Part shown: one piece after another, positions 1-9,513 of the stretch
Layout: each line of letters starts with the position of its first letter
Position numbering within the stretch: position 1 is the first letter of the stretch
Source of the DNA: Phytohabitans flavus
Lineage (GTDB): Bacteria; Actinomycetota; Actinomycetes; Mycobacteriales; Micromonosporaceae
DNA: 64,000 bases
Assembly: GCF_011764545.1 (NCBI RefSeq)
Contig: NZ_AP022870.1
Coordinates: forward strand, 3,208,001 to 3,272,000
Direction of reading: 5' to 3'
Program-made: the position numbers and the translations under genes
The notes under the pieces: generated by a model
What the model saw: only the letters and a program-made list of their open reading frames with translations
Database searches by the model: none
What the model was told of the DNA's origin: nothing

Positions 1-730
1 GCGCGTCGTTGCCACCCAGCTCCAGCAGCACCTTCTTGAGCGTGTCGGCGCCCCGGCGGGCGATCTCGCGGCCCGCGGCGGTGCTGCCGGTGAGGCTGAC
101 CGCGGCGATGCCGGGCAGCTCGGCGAGGAGCTGGGAGACCTCGACGCCGCCGGGTACGAGCTGGTGGGCACCGGCCGGCGCGCCCGCCTCCTCGACGATC
201 GCGGCGATCCGCACGAGCGCGAGCGGGCAGCGGGCCGGTGGCTGTACCAGCACCGCGTTGCCGGCGGCGAGCGCGGCGGCGGCCTTGTGCGCGTACAGCT
301 CGACGGGGTAGTTGAACGGGACGAGCGCGGCCACCACGCCCAGCGGCTCCCGCACGGTCACCGCGAGGTGCCGCTCCAGCCCCGGTACCGCGTCGAGCGG
401 CACCTGCCGTCCGAAGATGCGGGTCGCCTCCGCCGCGTACCCCCGAAAGATCCTGATGGCCGCGTCGACCTCGCCGCGGGTCTGGAGGATGGGCTTGCCG
501 TTCTCCGAAGCGAGCAGCCGCGCGAGGTTGTCCCGCTCCGCCTCGACGAGCGCGGCGATGCGGGTGAGCAGCGCGGACCGTTCGTGGGCGGGCAGCGCGC
601 CCATCTCGCGCTGCCCACCCGCCGCGGCCTCGACTGCGGCGGCTACCCGCGCGGCGTCGAAGGCCTCGATCTCGCCCAGCACCTCCCCGGTGCCGGGGTT
701 ACGCACGGTGATGGTCGGCTCGGCAGGCAT
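1..730 (-). CDS. Aldehyde dehydrogenase family protein (N-terminal part only)
   Basis: The frame starts at ATG 730 behind a GAGGAG ribosome site and runs off the left edge, so about 243 residues are visible. It has the NAD-binding half of an aldehyde dehydrogenase: the PFNYPVELYAHK segment corresponding to the usual PWNFP motif, the TGSTAAGREIARR Rossmann-loop motif near residue 217, and the LELGGNDA segment carrying the general-base Glu. The catalytic Cys lies outside the window. Members oxidise aldehydes to acids with NAD(P)+; the substrate cannot be told. It is divergent from the enolase-superfamily gene, which suggests a shared sugar-acid or organic-acid pathway (inference). Confidence 0.88.
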   Translation of the reverse strand, partial: MPAEPTITVRNPGTGEVLGEIEAFDAARVAAAVEAAAGGQREMGALPAHERSALLTRIAALVEAERDNLARLLASENGKPILQTRGEVDAAIRIFRGYAAEATRIFGRQVPLDAVPGLERHLAVTVREPLGVVAALVPFNYPVELYAHKAAAALAAGNAVLVQPPARCPLALVRIAAIVEEAGAPAGAHQLVPGGVEVSQLLAELPGIAAVSLTGSTAAGREIARRGADTLKKVLLELGGNDA

Positions 731-805
731 GGAAACTCCTCGGGCGTATGGGGGCGGCGGCGCGGCAGCTCGATCCATTTCGATGCGCATATTCGGGTAC
801 CGGCG

Positions 806-834
806 ATGTTGCGCCGCGCAAAACGTTTTGTCAA
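806..834 (-). promoter_or_regulatory. Putative promoter with LacI-like palindrome upstream of the aldehyde dehydrogenase
   Basis: On the minus strand TTGACA (834-829) is followed after 17 bases by CAACAT (811-806), a weak -10. The spacer contains a perfect 12-bp palindrome CAAAACGTTTTG at 819-830. A central CG in an A/T palindrome is typical of LacI/GalR operators. No such regulator is in the window, so the assignment is by pattern only. Confidence 0.4.
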
Positions 835-918
835 TACATCCGATGTCTGGTGGGAAACCCGTAACACGTTGAGCGGGGATCGACGTTTCGCCGCGGTACG
901 CGCGGGTAGCCGCTTCCG

Positions 919-2016
919 GTGACCTGCGTGGCGGCGTTGGAGGCCGAGGCATACAAGGTGCCCACCGAGCGGCCCGAGGCGGATGGCACCCAGACCTGGG
1001 CCTCCACGACCGCGGTCGTCGTTACCGTGACCGGGGATGGCGGGACCGGACTCGGTTGGACGTACGCCCCGGCCGCCGCGGCCGACGTGGTCCGCGACCT
1101 GCTCGCGCCGGCGGTGACCGGCACCGACCCGATGGACGTGCCGGGTGCGTACCGGGCGATGCGCCGCGCGGCCCGCAACGCCCTCGTCCCCGGCCTGGTC
1201 ACCGCGGCCATCTCGGCGGTCGACGTGGCGCTGTGGGACCTGAAGGCGATCCTGCTCGGCACGCCGCTGGCGGCCCTGCTCGGCCGGGTCCGGCCAGCCG
1301 TACCGCTGTACGGGTCGGGTGGCTTCACCACCTACGACGACGAGACGCTCTACCGGCAGCTGAACGGCTGGGTGTTCGACGACGGCATCCCCAGGGTGAA
1401 GATCAAGATCGGCGAGTCGTGGGGGCACGCCGCGGATCGGGACCTGGCCCGGATGCGGATCGCGCGCGAAACCGTCGGCACGAACGCCGAGCTGTACGTC
1501 GACGCCAACGGCGGGTACACGGCCAAGCAGGCCATCCGCGTGCTGCGCGCGGCCGAGGACCTCGACGTGCGGTGGTTCGAGGAGCCGGTCTCCTCCGACG
1601 ATCTCGCCGGCCTGGCGCAGGTGCGGGCCGAGGTGACCGCGGACGTGGCGGCCGGCGAGTACGGCACCGACCCGGTGTACTTCCGCCGGATGTGCGCGGC
1701 CGGCGCGGTGGACTGCCTCCAGGTGGACCTGACCCGGTCCGGCGGTTACACCGGCTTCATGTACGCCGCGGCGGTGGCGGACGCGTACAACCTCCAGGTC
1801 AGTACGCACACCGCACCGCAGCTGCACGCGCCGGTCGCGGCCGCCATCCCCAACGCCCGGCACATCGAGTGGTTCGCCGACCACGTACGCCTGGAGCGGA
1901 TGCTCTTCGACGGGCTCGCCGACCCGGCCGGCGGCGATCTCGCCCCGCAGTACGAGCGCCCGGGGCACGGCCTCACGCTCCGCCGCGAAGACGCGGCACC
2001 GTACCGGACCGGCTGA
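919..2016 (+). CDS. Mandelate racemase/muconate lactonizing enzyme family protein (enolase superfamily)
   Basis: 365 residues from GTG 919, with no clear ribosome site. The C-terminal TIM barrel shows the superfamily signature in order: KIKIGESW (KxK base, about residue 157), YVDANGGYT (first metal ligand Asp), WFEEP (Glu), AGEYG (Glu) and STHTAP (catalytic His region). Members abstract a proton alpha to a carboxylate, commonly as sugar-acid dehydratases or racemases. KxK plus a His on the opposite face fits the mandelate racemase subgroup. The divergent aldehyde dehydrogenase suggests a short sugar-acid catabolic unit, but the substrate is unknown. Its end lies 19 bases from the convergent SDR gene. 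Confidence 0.88.
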   Translation: MTCVAALEAEAYKVPTERPEADGTQTWASTTAVVVTVTGDGGTGLGWTYAPAAAADVVRDLLAPAVTGTDPMDVPGAYRAMRRAARNALVPGLVTAAISAVDVALWDLKAILLGTPLAALLGRVRPAVPLYGSGGFTTYDDETLYRQLNGWVFDDGIPRVKIKIGESWGHAADRDLARMRIARETVGTNAELYVDANGGYTAKQAIRVLRAAEDLDVRWFEEPVSSDDLAGLAQVRAEVTADVAAGEYGTDPVYFRRMCAAGAVDCLQVDLTRSGGYTGFMYAAAVADAYNLQVSTHTAPQLHAPVAAAIPNARHIEWFADHVRLERMLFDGLADPAGGDLAPQYERPGHGLTLRREDAAPYRTG

Positions 2017-2035
2017 TGCGGCGCGGGGCGGTGAA

Positions 2036-3070
2036 TCACCGGCCGCGCAGGCGGTTGGCGAGGGCGGCGACACCTCCGGCGGCGCTCATTGTCGCGCCGA
2101 CGACCGAGCCGCGGTGCTTCGACAGCCACACTTGCGGACCGGCCTGACGGGACCGGTCGTCGAAGCTCCCGTGCGCGCCGTGGACATCGCCGTCCGGCCC
2201 GTCCACCGGCCGCCACAGGTTCGACGGCCGATCGGGATCGCGGGGTGCGTCGGTCTGCTGCGATCCGTAGCCCGTGCGCGCCAGGTAAAAGTCCATGAGC
2301 CTGGGAACCAGCCGGTTGCCGAGGATGCTCAAGGCGGTCGACCAGCCGACCCAGAACTCGCGGCGTTGCGGGTGGTCGGCGGCGAACACGATCGCGTCGG
2401 CGGCCACCTCCGGCTGGTAGATCGGCGGCACCGGCTGTGCGCGGCGGGGCAGCCGGGACAGCACCCAGTCGAACTGCGGCGTGTTCACCGCTGGCAGCTG
2501 GACCATCGTGACGTTTACGTTCGTCCGGTCGTGGATCATCTCGCAGCGCAACGCCTCGGTGAAGCCCTGGATCGCGTGCTTCGCCCCGCAGTACGCGGTC
2601 TGGAGCGGGATCCCCCGGTACGCCAGCGCCGATCCCACCTGCACGATGGTCCCCCACCTCCGGGGCACCATCCGCTCCAGCGCCACCCGCGTGCCGTTGA
2701 CGTAGCCCAGGTAGGTGACCTCGGTGACCCGGCGGAACTCCGCGGGCGTGACCTCCTGGAACGGCGCGAAGACCGACGTGAACGCGTTGTTGACCCAGCA
2801 GTCGATCGGCCCCAGCTCCGTCTCGAACCGGTCGGCGGCGGCCCGTACCGCGTCGGGGTCGGACACGTCGACCGGGATGGCGAGTGCTTCGCCGCCGGCC
2901 GCGCGCACCTCCTCGGCCGCCTTCGAAAGGCCCGCCTCGCCCCGTGCGATCAGGCCCAGCTTGACCTTCCGCTGCGCGAACCGGCGAGCGACCGCCCGGC
3001 CCACCCCGGCGCTCGCGCCGGTCACCACGACGACGCTCGGATAGCTTTCGGCTCGCTTGTCGAAAAGCAT
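2036..3070 (-). CDS. SDR family NAD(P)-dependent oxidoreductase
   Basis: 344 residues from ATG 3070. This start is preferred over GTG 3088 because it overlaps the stop of the upstream small gene as TGATG, giving translational coupling. Classical short-chain dehydrogenase features are present: TGASAGVGR cofactor loop near residue 17, WVNNAF at the NNAG position, a Ser in VQVGSALAY and the catalytic YCGAK. A C-terminal extension of about 80 residues beyond the usual 250 follows the Rossmann core and is rich in Arg, Gly and Asp. It is the last gene of a four-gene operon headed by the pyruvate-oxidase-like gene. The substrate is not predictable. Confidence 0.88.
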   Translation of the reverse strand: MLFDKRAESYPSVVVVTGASAGVGRAVARRFAQRKVKLGLIARGEAGLSKAAEEVRAAGGEALAIPVDVSDPDAVRAAADRFETELGPIDCWVNNAFTSVFAPFQEVTPAEFRRVTEVTYLGYVNGTRVALERMVPRRWGTIVQVGSALAYRGIPLQTAYCGAKHAIQGFTEALRCEMIHDRTNVNVTMVQLPAVNTPQFDWVLSRLPRRAQPVPPIYQPEVAADAIVFAADHPQRREFWVGWSTALSILGNRLVPRLMDFYLARTGYGSQQTDAPRDPDRPSNLWRPVDGPDGDVHGAHGSFDDRSRQAGPQVWLSKHRGSVVGATMSAAGGVAALANRLRGR

Positions 3071-3294
3071 CAGCTGCCACTCCCCCACGGCGAGGCGTTA
3101 CCTCGCCGGCGAAACCAGCGTCCGGCGAGGTACCCGGCGGTGACAGCGGCCAGAAGCAGCAGCACCCGGGGCGTCGTCGCGCCCGCCCGAGCCTTGCTCA
3201 GACCTGTCTTCGGGTCGACGACGGTGCCAGCCGCGGCGCCGGCGACACCGGTCGCCCAGTCGGCCAAGTGGTCCTTCACTCGCGTGGCACCCAT
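3070..3294 (-). CDS. Small hypothetical membrane-associated protein
   Basis: 74 residues from ATG 3294. The N-terminal half contains a short AAAGTVVDPKTGLSKAR segment, followed by one hydrophobic helix (VLLLLAAVTAGYLAGRWF) and a short basic tail. One membrane span with a positively charged end is likely. It sits 9 bases after the FAD/Fe-S dehydrogenase stop and its own stop overlaps the SDR start, so it is very probably translated as part of the operon. The FAD/Fe-S protein also ends in a hydrophobic segment; the small protein might help hold that enzyme at the membrane (inference). I recognise no family. Confidence 0.6.
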   Translation of the reverse strand: MGATRVKDHLADWATGVAGAAAGTVVDPKTGLSKARAGATTPRVLLLLAAVTAGYLAGRWFRRRGNASPWGSGS

Positions 3295-3303
3295 GCTTCC
3301 TCC

Positions 3304-6300
3304 TCAGCGTGTAGACCAACGGCGCAGCGCGTACATCAGCGCCGTGCCGGCGCCACCGATTGCGACAGCGGTGGTCAGCAGGCGTACCGGCCGCGGCGGT
3401 GCCGAGGGCCGGCGGGTCCAGCTCTCCTCCGGGATGCCGGCGCCGCCGTCGCCGTCCATCCCCGCGCGCAGCAGCTCGGCGAGGTGTACGCCGCGCCGGC
3501 CGCCGGCGTCGCTCTGCGCGATCTGGATCCGGCAGCTGAACCCGTCGGCCAGGATGGCGTCGCCCGGTCCGGCTTCGCGGACCGCCGGCAGCAGTACCCG
3601 TTCGGCGCACGCCTCGGACACCTCGTAGTGGCCTTGCTCGAACCCGAAGTTGCCGGCCAGGCCACAGCATCCGGAGTCGAGCACCTTCGCGTCGACCCCC
3701 GCCGCGGCAAGCACCGCCTGGTCGGCCTGGAAGCCGAGTACCGCGTGCTGGTGGCAGTGTGTCTGGACGTAGGCCGTGCGGGCCACCATCGGTGGCGTCC
3801 AGCCGGGGGTGTGGTCGATGAGCAGCTCGGCGAGTGTGACGGTCTGCCGGCGCAGCCGTCGCACGTCCTCGTCGTCGGGGAACAGCTCCTCGGCGTCGCC
3901 CCGGAACACCGCCGTGCAGCTCGGCTCCAGGCCGAGGATCGGGGTGCCGGCGCGCAGGTGCGGGCGGAGGATGTCCACGGTACGCAGCAACACCCGCTTG
4001 GCGGTGTCGAGCTGGCCGGTCGAGATCCAGGTCAGCCCGCAGCAGACCGGCTGCTCGGGTACCACGGCTCGCCACCCGGCGGCCTCGATAAGCTCGACCG
4101 CCGCCCGCGCGATCTCCGGGTCGAAGCGGTTGGTGAAGGTGTCCGGCCACAGCACCACGTCCCCACGCTCGCCGGTGCCGCGCGGCCCCCGCTCGGCGTA
4201 CCACCGCTGGAAGCTCTGGGGTGCGAACACCGGCAGCTGGCGCCGGGTGTCTACCCCGGCCGCCTTCTTGGCCAGCCAGGCCAGGCCGGGTGCGTGCGCG
4301 AGGGCGTTGACAAGCCTCGGCGTCGTGGCGGAGACCACGGCCGCGGCGAGCGGCAGCCAGCCCATCGAGTAGTGGGCCCGGGGCCGCAGCCGACCCTCGT
4401 AGTGGTGGGACAGGAACTCGGCCTTGTACGTCGCCATGTCCACGTTGACCGGGCAGTCGACTTTGCAGCCCTTGCAGGCCAGGCACAGGTCGAGCGCGTC
4501 CTTGACGGCGTCCGAACGCCAGCCGTCGGCGATAGTGCCGCCGCGGACGGCGCCGTCGAGCATCTCGAACAGCAGCCGCGACCGCCCTCGCGTGGAATGC
4601 TCCTCCTCCCCCGTCGCCCGGTACGAGGGGCACATCACGTCGCCGGAGTGCCGGCGGCAGCGGCCGACACCGACGCAGCGGAGCACTGCCCGTCCGAAGC
4701 TGCCCTCGTCGTCCGGGTACTGGAAGTGGGTGGCCACGCCGCCGTGGTTGTAGTCGACGCCGAGGCGCAGGTTGGCATCCATCGGGTTCGGCGCGGTCAC
4801 CTTCCCCGGGTTCATCCGGTTGTCCGGGTCGAAGATGGCCTTGAACCGACCGAACGCCTCGACCAGCTCCTCGCCGAACATCTTCGGCAGCAGCTCACCG
4901 CGCCCCTGCCCGTCACCGTGCTCGCCGGAGAACGAGCCGCCGTAGCGGACCACCAGGTCGGCCGCACGCTCCAAAAAGGACCGGAACCGCGCGACACCGT
5001 CCGGGTTCACCAGGTCGAACGGGATGCTGCAATGTATGCAGCCCTGCCCGAAGTGCCCGTACAGCGACGTCTCCGCCAACCCGTACTCGGCGAGCAAGCT
5101 CCCCAGGTCACGTAGGTAGTCGCCGAGGTCCGCCGGGGCGACCGACGAGTCCTCCCAGCCCGGCCAGGTATCGGCCATTCCGGATACCCGGGCGGTGGCG
5201 CCGAGCCCGGACTCGCGGATGTCCCAGATCGCCCTCTCGGCGCCCGGTTCGTCGAGGAACCTGACGTCCGCGTCGTCCCGGCTCTTGCCCAGATCGCGCA
5301 GCAGCCGGTCGGCGGCCGCGTCCACGTCCCGCCTCGTGTCGCCGCCCATCTGCACCAGCAGGTAGGCGCCTTGCCGCTGGGGCAGCAGACGCAGCGCCTC
5401 CGAGTTGAGGTGCTTGCGCCCTTCGTAGTCGAGGAGCTTGGGGTCGATGCCTTCCAGCCCGATCGGCGCGTGCGGCAGGATCTTCGGCACGTGGTCGCCG
5501 GCGGCCGCGATATCCGGGTACAGGAGGAGCACGACCGTCCGGGCCTTGACGACCGGCACCAGCCGCAACCGCGCCCGGAGCACCGTGACGCAGGTGCCCT
5601 CCGTGCCGACCAGCGCCTGCGCGACATGGAAGTTCTTCTCCGGCAGCAGGCTGTCGAGGTTGTAGCCGGAGACCCGCCGGGGGATCGGCGGATACCGCGT
5701 GCGGATCTGTTCCAGGTACTCGTCGCGCAGCGCGCGGAGCTGCCGGTAGACCTCCGCCTCGCGGCCGCCGCGCGCGACGATCCGCTCGTACGCGTCGTCC
5801 GGTGTCTCGCCGACCCACATCCGCGTGCCGTCGTAGAGCAACACCTCCAGCTCGACGATGTTGTCCACGACCTTGCCGGTGCGCTGCGCGGTGGCACCGC
5901 AGGAGTTGTTGCCGATCATGCCGCCCAGCGTGCAGTGGTCGTGCGTGGCGGGCTCCGGCCCGAAATTCCAGGCCGGTCCGCTTGAGCTGGTCGTTGAGCA
6001 GGTCGAGGACGATCCCGGGCTCCACCAGGCAGGTCCGGTTGCCTGCGTCGACCTCGAGGAGCCGGTGGCAGTACTTCGACCAGTCGATGATCACGGCGAC
6101 GTTGGTGCACTCCCCCGCCAGGCTCGTGCCACCGCCCCGGGAGGTCACCGGCGCGCCGTACCGCCGGCACACCGCGACCGCCGCCACGCCCGCCTCCACG
6201 GTCCTCGGCACGACCACCCCGATGGGTACCTGCCGGTAGTTCGAGCTGTCCGTGGAGTAGGCGCCACGGGATCCCGCGTCGAAGCGGACCTCGCCGTCCA

Positions 6301-6394
6301 CCTCTGCCGCCAAATCCCGTTCGAGGCCGGCGACGTCGATCTCGTCCGTGGCCGGGATGCGGACGGCCGGGTCCGGCAGCTGCACCGCGGTCAC
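3304..6394 (-). pseudogene. FAD-binding and (Fe-S)-binding oxidoreductase (D-lactate dehydrogenase/GlcD-GlcF-like), one apparent frameshift
   Basis: The gene starts at GTG 6394, overlapping the pyruvate-oxidase-like stop as GTGA. The first frame carries the FAD-binding-4 start (VTSRGGGTSLAGE, about residue 85) up to TGLEF. The next frame resumes with FGPEPATHDHCTLGGMIGN and continues to 3304. One extra base in the TTT run at 5963-5965 (AAA on the plus strand) explains the break; corrected length is 1,029 residues, normal for fused GlcD/GlcF-type enzymes. Later motifs are GEHGDGQGRGE, two ferredoxin-like Cys groups (CLACKGCKVDCP is the second), and CCG motifs PVCCGL and SGCCGLAG. The tail is hydrophobic. 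Members oxidise 2-hydroxy acids and pass electrons to the membrane. It may be a working gene with a read error. Confidence 0.85.
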
Positions 6395-8154
6395 GCGCGC
6401 AGCTCGCTGATCTTGTCGCGGACCACCGTCGCCACGGTGGCCACCTTGTGCGGCTGACCGCGCAGGAACGCCTCGGTGAAGTACTTGGCCTGCTCGTACT
6501 TCACCTTCCCGGGCATCGGCGGCTCGTTCGGGTTGACGTCCACGTCGACGAGCGCCGGCCCGCTGTGGGCCAGCGCGTCCCGGACCGCGCCGGCGACGTC
6601 GCCCGGCCTGGTCACCTTCGCGCCGTACGCGCCGCACCCGCGTGCCCAGCTGGCGAAGTCGGCCTCCGGCTGGCGATGTCGCACCGCGTACTCCGGGTAG
6701 CCCAGGATGATCTGCTCCCACAGGATCTGCCCGTACGAGTTGTTGTTGTTGACGATCACCTTGATCGGCAGCTCGTGGCGGACGGCGGTGAGGAACTCGG
6801 CCATCAGCATCGCGAACCCGCCGTCACCCACGAACGCGATGACCTGCCGGCCGGGGAAGGCGTGCTGGATCCCGATCGCGTACGGCAGCCCGGGAGCCAT
6901 CGTGGCGAGGTTGCCGGAAAGGTAGTACCGGCGGTCGCCCCGAATCGTCCACTGCCGCGCCGACCAGGTGGCGATGGTCCCCGAGTCGCAGGTCAGGATC
7001 GCGTCGTCGGCGGCCAGGTCGTCGACCACCCCCATCAGGTACTGCGGCGCGATCGGGTCCCGGCGCTCGTCCCGCAGCGACCTCATCTCGGCGCGCCAGT
7101 CGTCCATCTCCTTGCGGTACTTGGCCAGGAACGACCCGTCGCCTCCGCGCAACAGCGGCAGCAGCCCTCGCAGGCCGCGCTTCGCGTCCGCCGCGATCGG
7201 GGCTTCGACCGGCAGCCGCAGCCCGATGAGCGACGGATCGGAGTCGATCTGGGCCACACGCGCCTGACCCGGCTCCGGGAGGTACTTGGAGTACGGGAAG
7301 GAGGTGCCCACCATGAGCAGCGCGTCGCACTCCTCCATGGCCTCCTCGCTCGGCCTCGTGCCGAGCAGTCCCAACCCGCCGATGGTGACCGGGTGCTCGT
7401 CGGGCACCACCGCCTTCCCCGACAGCGTCTTGACCACCGGGGCACCCAGCTTCTCCGCCACCGCGATCACCTCGTCGCGCGCGTGCAGCGCACCCGCCCC
7501 GACCAGGATCACCGGCCGCCGCGCGGCGTTCAGCAGCTCGGCGGCCGCACCGAGCTCGTCCTCGCCGGGCGGCAGGTGCGGCCGGTCCAGGTTCGGCCTT
7601 CCATTTAGCGGCAAGCCCGGGCTCGGATGCCGGTACGGATCCTCGCCCATCGCCGCGACCTGGATGTCGTTGGGGAACGTCAGGTGCGACACGGTCTTCT
7701 TCACCAGCGCGTTGCGCACAGCCAGGTCCACCACGCCCGGCAGCTGCTGCGGATTGGTGACCATCAGGTTGTAGTCCGCCACGTCCTCGTACAGCCGGTC
7801 CAGGTGGACCTCCTGCTGGTACCGCGTGCCGAGCACCGACGTTTCCTGCATGCCGGTGATCGCCAGCACGGGTACGTGGTCCAGCTTCGCGTCGTACAAG
7901 CCGTTCAGCAGGTGGATCGCTCCTGGTCCGGATGTGGCGGCGCAGACGCCCAGCTTTCCGGTCGCCTTCGCGTAGCCGGTCGCCATGAAGGCAGCCGCCT
8001 CCTCGTGGTGTACCAGCACGAACCTGAGCTCCTGGGCGTGGCGGCGGAACCCCTCCATCAACCCGTTGATGCCGTCGCCGGGGAGGCCAAAAACGGTGTC
8101 GACACCCCAGGCGACCAGCCGCTTCGCAAGGCTCTCGCCCACGATCTCCGTCAT
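6391..8154 (-). CDS. Thiamine pyrophosphate enzyme, pyruvate oxidase/pyruvate:quinone oxidoreductase-like
   Basis: 587 residues, the usual size for this family. The N-terminal PYR domain has VFGLPGDGINGL and the cofactor-activating Glu in VHHEEAAAFMA (about residue 50). The central domain has VILVGAGAL. The PP domain has the ThDP motif beginning GDGGFAMLMAE and ending near IVNNNNSYG. The pattern fits PoxB/YdaP-like pyruvate oxidases better than acetolactate synthase, because the flanking genes encode a lactate-dehydrogenase-like flavoprotein and no small regulatory subunit is present. It is first in its operon, and its stop overlaps the next start as GTGA. Proposed role: pyruvate to acetate plus CO2, feeding quinone. 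Confidence 0.85.
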   Translation of the reverse strand: MTEIVGESLAKRLVAWGVDTVFGLPGDGINGLMEGFRRHAQELRFVLVHHEEAAAFMATGYAKATGKLGVCAATSGPGAIHLLNGLYDAKLDHVPVLAITGMQETSVLGTRYQQEVHLDRLYEDVADYNLMVTNPQQLPGVVDLAVRNALVKKTVSHLTFPNDIQVAAMGEDPYRHPSPGLPLNGRPNLDRPHLPPGEDELGAAAELLNAARRPVILVGAGALHARDEVIAVAEKLGAPVVKTLSGKAVVPDEHPVTIGGLGLLGTRPSEEAMEECDALLMVGTSFPYSKYLPEPGQARVAQIDSDPSLIGLRLPVEAPIAADAKRGLRGLLPLLRGGDGSFLAKYRKEMDDWRAEMRSLRDERRDPIAPQYLMGVVDDLAADDAILTCDSGTIATWSARQWTIRGDRRYYLSGNLATMAPGLPYAIGIQHAFPGRQVIAFVGDGGFAMLMAEFLTAVRHELPIKVIVNNNNSYGQILWEQIILGYPEYAVRHRQPEADFASWARGCGAYGAKVTRPGDVAGAVRDALAHSGPALVDVDVNPNEPPMPGKVKYEQAKYFTEAFLRGQPHKVATVATVVRDKISELRA

Positions 8155-8233
8155 TGGAAGCTCCCCCTCGCTCGCGGCAAACCGCCGTCCGCGCGCGGCT
8201 ACCCGTCAGGGCAGCAGCCAAACGCAGGTGCTT

Positions 8234-9418
8234 TCATTCGCCGCTGATCGGACCCCGGTCTATCAAGCCCTCGTCCGGCCCGCTCGCGGTGGCCGGGAGG
8301 CGGGCGTGGCGTCGCTTGATCAGAGCCTCCCTCGCGATGGTCACGCCGATCACCACCAGCAGTGCGGCGACCGCCGTGACCGCCGGGATCAGGGTGGCCA
8401 GCGGCACCAGAGCGAAGCAGACGACACCGCCACCGAGGCAGATCCCGGCGATCTCGCGGAACATCCGCCAGCGGGTATAGGCGAAGGTGAACAGGAACAG
8501 TGCGGAGCCGCCGAAGAGCAGGACCGCCTGATCGCCGGTCAGCGCGCCGGCTGGCTCGAGCACCGCGTCGGCCAGTCCGACGGAGGTGGTGACGATGCCG
8601 AAGCTGAAGAGCAGGTGGCTGTAGATGAGGACCGCGCGGCGCAGGTCCGGCTGGTCCGGCGCCACTTCGAGTGCGCGCCGGATTTCCGGCAGGCCGTAGC
8701 GGAAGTACGTCCACCAGAGGGCGGCGGCCACCGCGTAGGCAGCGGCGATGGCGGTGAGTCGCAATGGCGTCAGCGTGCCCCCGGCGGCCACCATGCCGGT
8801 CTGGATCATGGATTCGCCGAGCACCAGGATGATCAGTAGTCCGTAGCGGTGGGTGTAGTGCAGGGGCTGCGCCCGGCGTGGAGCGACCAGGTAGCGCCCC
8901 GCCCAGGGGCTCAGCAGGTCGGTGGCGGCAGCGGCGGCCCAGAAGGCGATCCGCGCGGTGCCGTGCAGGAGGGCGCCGGTGAGCAGCAGTGGCCCGGTGA
9001 CGAGGAAGACACCGTAGGGGCCGATGAACACCGACCGCCAGTCCGGGAGCCCGCGCAGGGCGAGGAAGGACAGCAGCGCCCGGGCAGCGAGGTAGACGAC
9101 GACGAAGAGCAGCCCGAGGTCTTCGTACGCGTGCGGGATGGTCAAGGCCATCAGCAGGCTGCCGAGGCCGAGCACCAGGACGCCGAGCCGATCCACGAGG
9201 CTTTTGAGGTCACGCTGGTTGGCGTAGAGCGTCACGCCACCCCACGCCCAATAGACCGGAATGAATAGAATCAATGTCCGGACGATTCCCCACCCGCCGT
9301 GCTCGTCGTGCAGCAGGTGGGAAAACTGAGTGAGGGCGAAGACAAAGGTGAGGTCGAAGAAGAGCTCTTCCCAGATGACAATCTTGGGGGCGGTCCGGGA
9401 AGCGTCGCTAGCCTTCAC
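8234..9418 (-). CDS. Low temperature requirement protein A (LtrA) family membrane protein
   Basis: 394 residues, nearly all hydrophobic helices, with about ten to twelve membrane spans. The N-terminal signature ELFFDLTFVFALTQ and the following spans match the LtrA family. LtrA was named from a Listeria cold-growth phenotype and its biochemical function is not established. The gene stands alone: 79 bases separate it from the pyruvate-oxidase-like start, and a strong hairpin lies upstream after the SDR gene. Nothing in the sequence ties it to its neighbours. Confidence 0.88.
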   Translation of the reverse strand: MKASDASRTAPKIVIWEELFFDLTFVFALTQFSHLLHDEHGGWGIVRTLILFIPVYWAWGGVTLYANQRDLKSLVDRLGVLVLGLGSLLMALTIPHAYEDLGLLFVVVYLAARALLSFLALRGLPDWRSVFIGPYGVFLVTGPLLLTGALLHGTARIAFWAAAAATDLLSPWAGRYLVAPRRAQPLHYTHRYGLLIILVLGESMIQTGMVAAGGTLTPLRLTAIAAAYAVAAALWWTYFRYGLPEIRRALEVAPDQPDLRRAVLIYSHLLFSFGIVTTSVGLADAVLEPAGALTGDQAVLLFGGSALFLFTFAYTRWRMFREIAGICLGGGVVCFALVPLATLIPAVTAVAALLVVIGVTIAREALIKRRHARLPATASGPDEGLIDRGPISGE

Positions 9419-9439
9419 GGCCCGAGTGTGACGGCCCGC

Positions 9440-9476
9440 GACGGCGCGTGGCGCCGAAGATCCACCACGCGCCGTC
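9440..9476 (-). terminator. Hairpin terminator after the SDR gene
   Basis: A perfect 12-bp stem (GACGGCGCGTGG at 9440-9451 with its complement at 9465-9476) encloses a 13-base loop. It lies 38 bases past the SDR stop and 22 bases before the LtrA start, both on the minus strand. There is no U tract, which is common in GC-rich actinobacteria. Confidence 0.55.
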
Positions 9477-9513
9477 TCCCAAACTCACGCTCATACCGGC
9501 GGGGTGACGATTG

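Noticed and set aside
3268..5115. A 615-codon plus-strand open frame opposite the FAD/Fe-S gene
   Set aside because: Its composition is Arg/Gly/Val-rich antisense of a clearly conserved minus-strand gene; long antisense frames are expected at this GC content.
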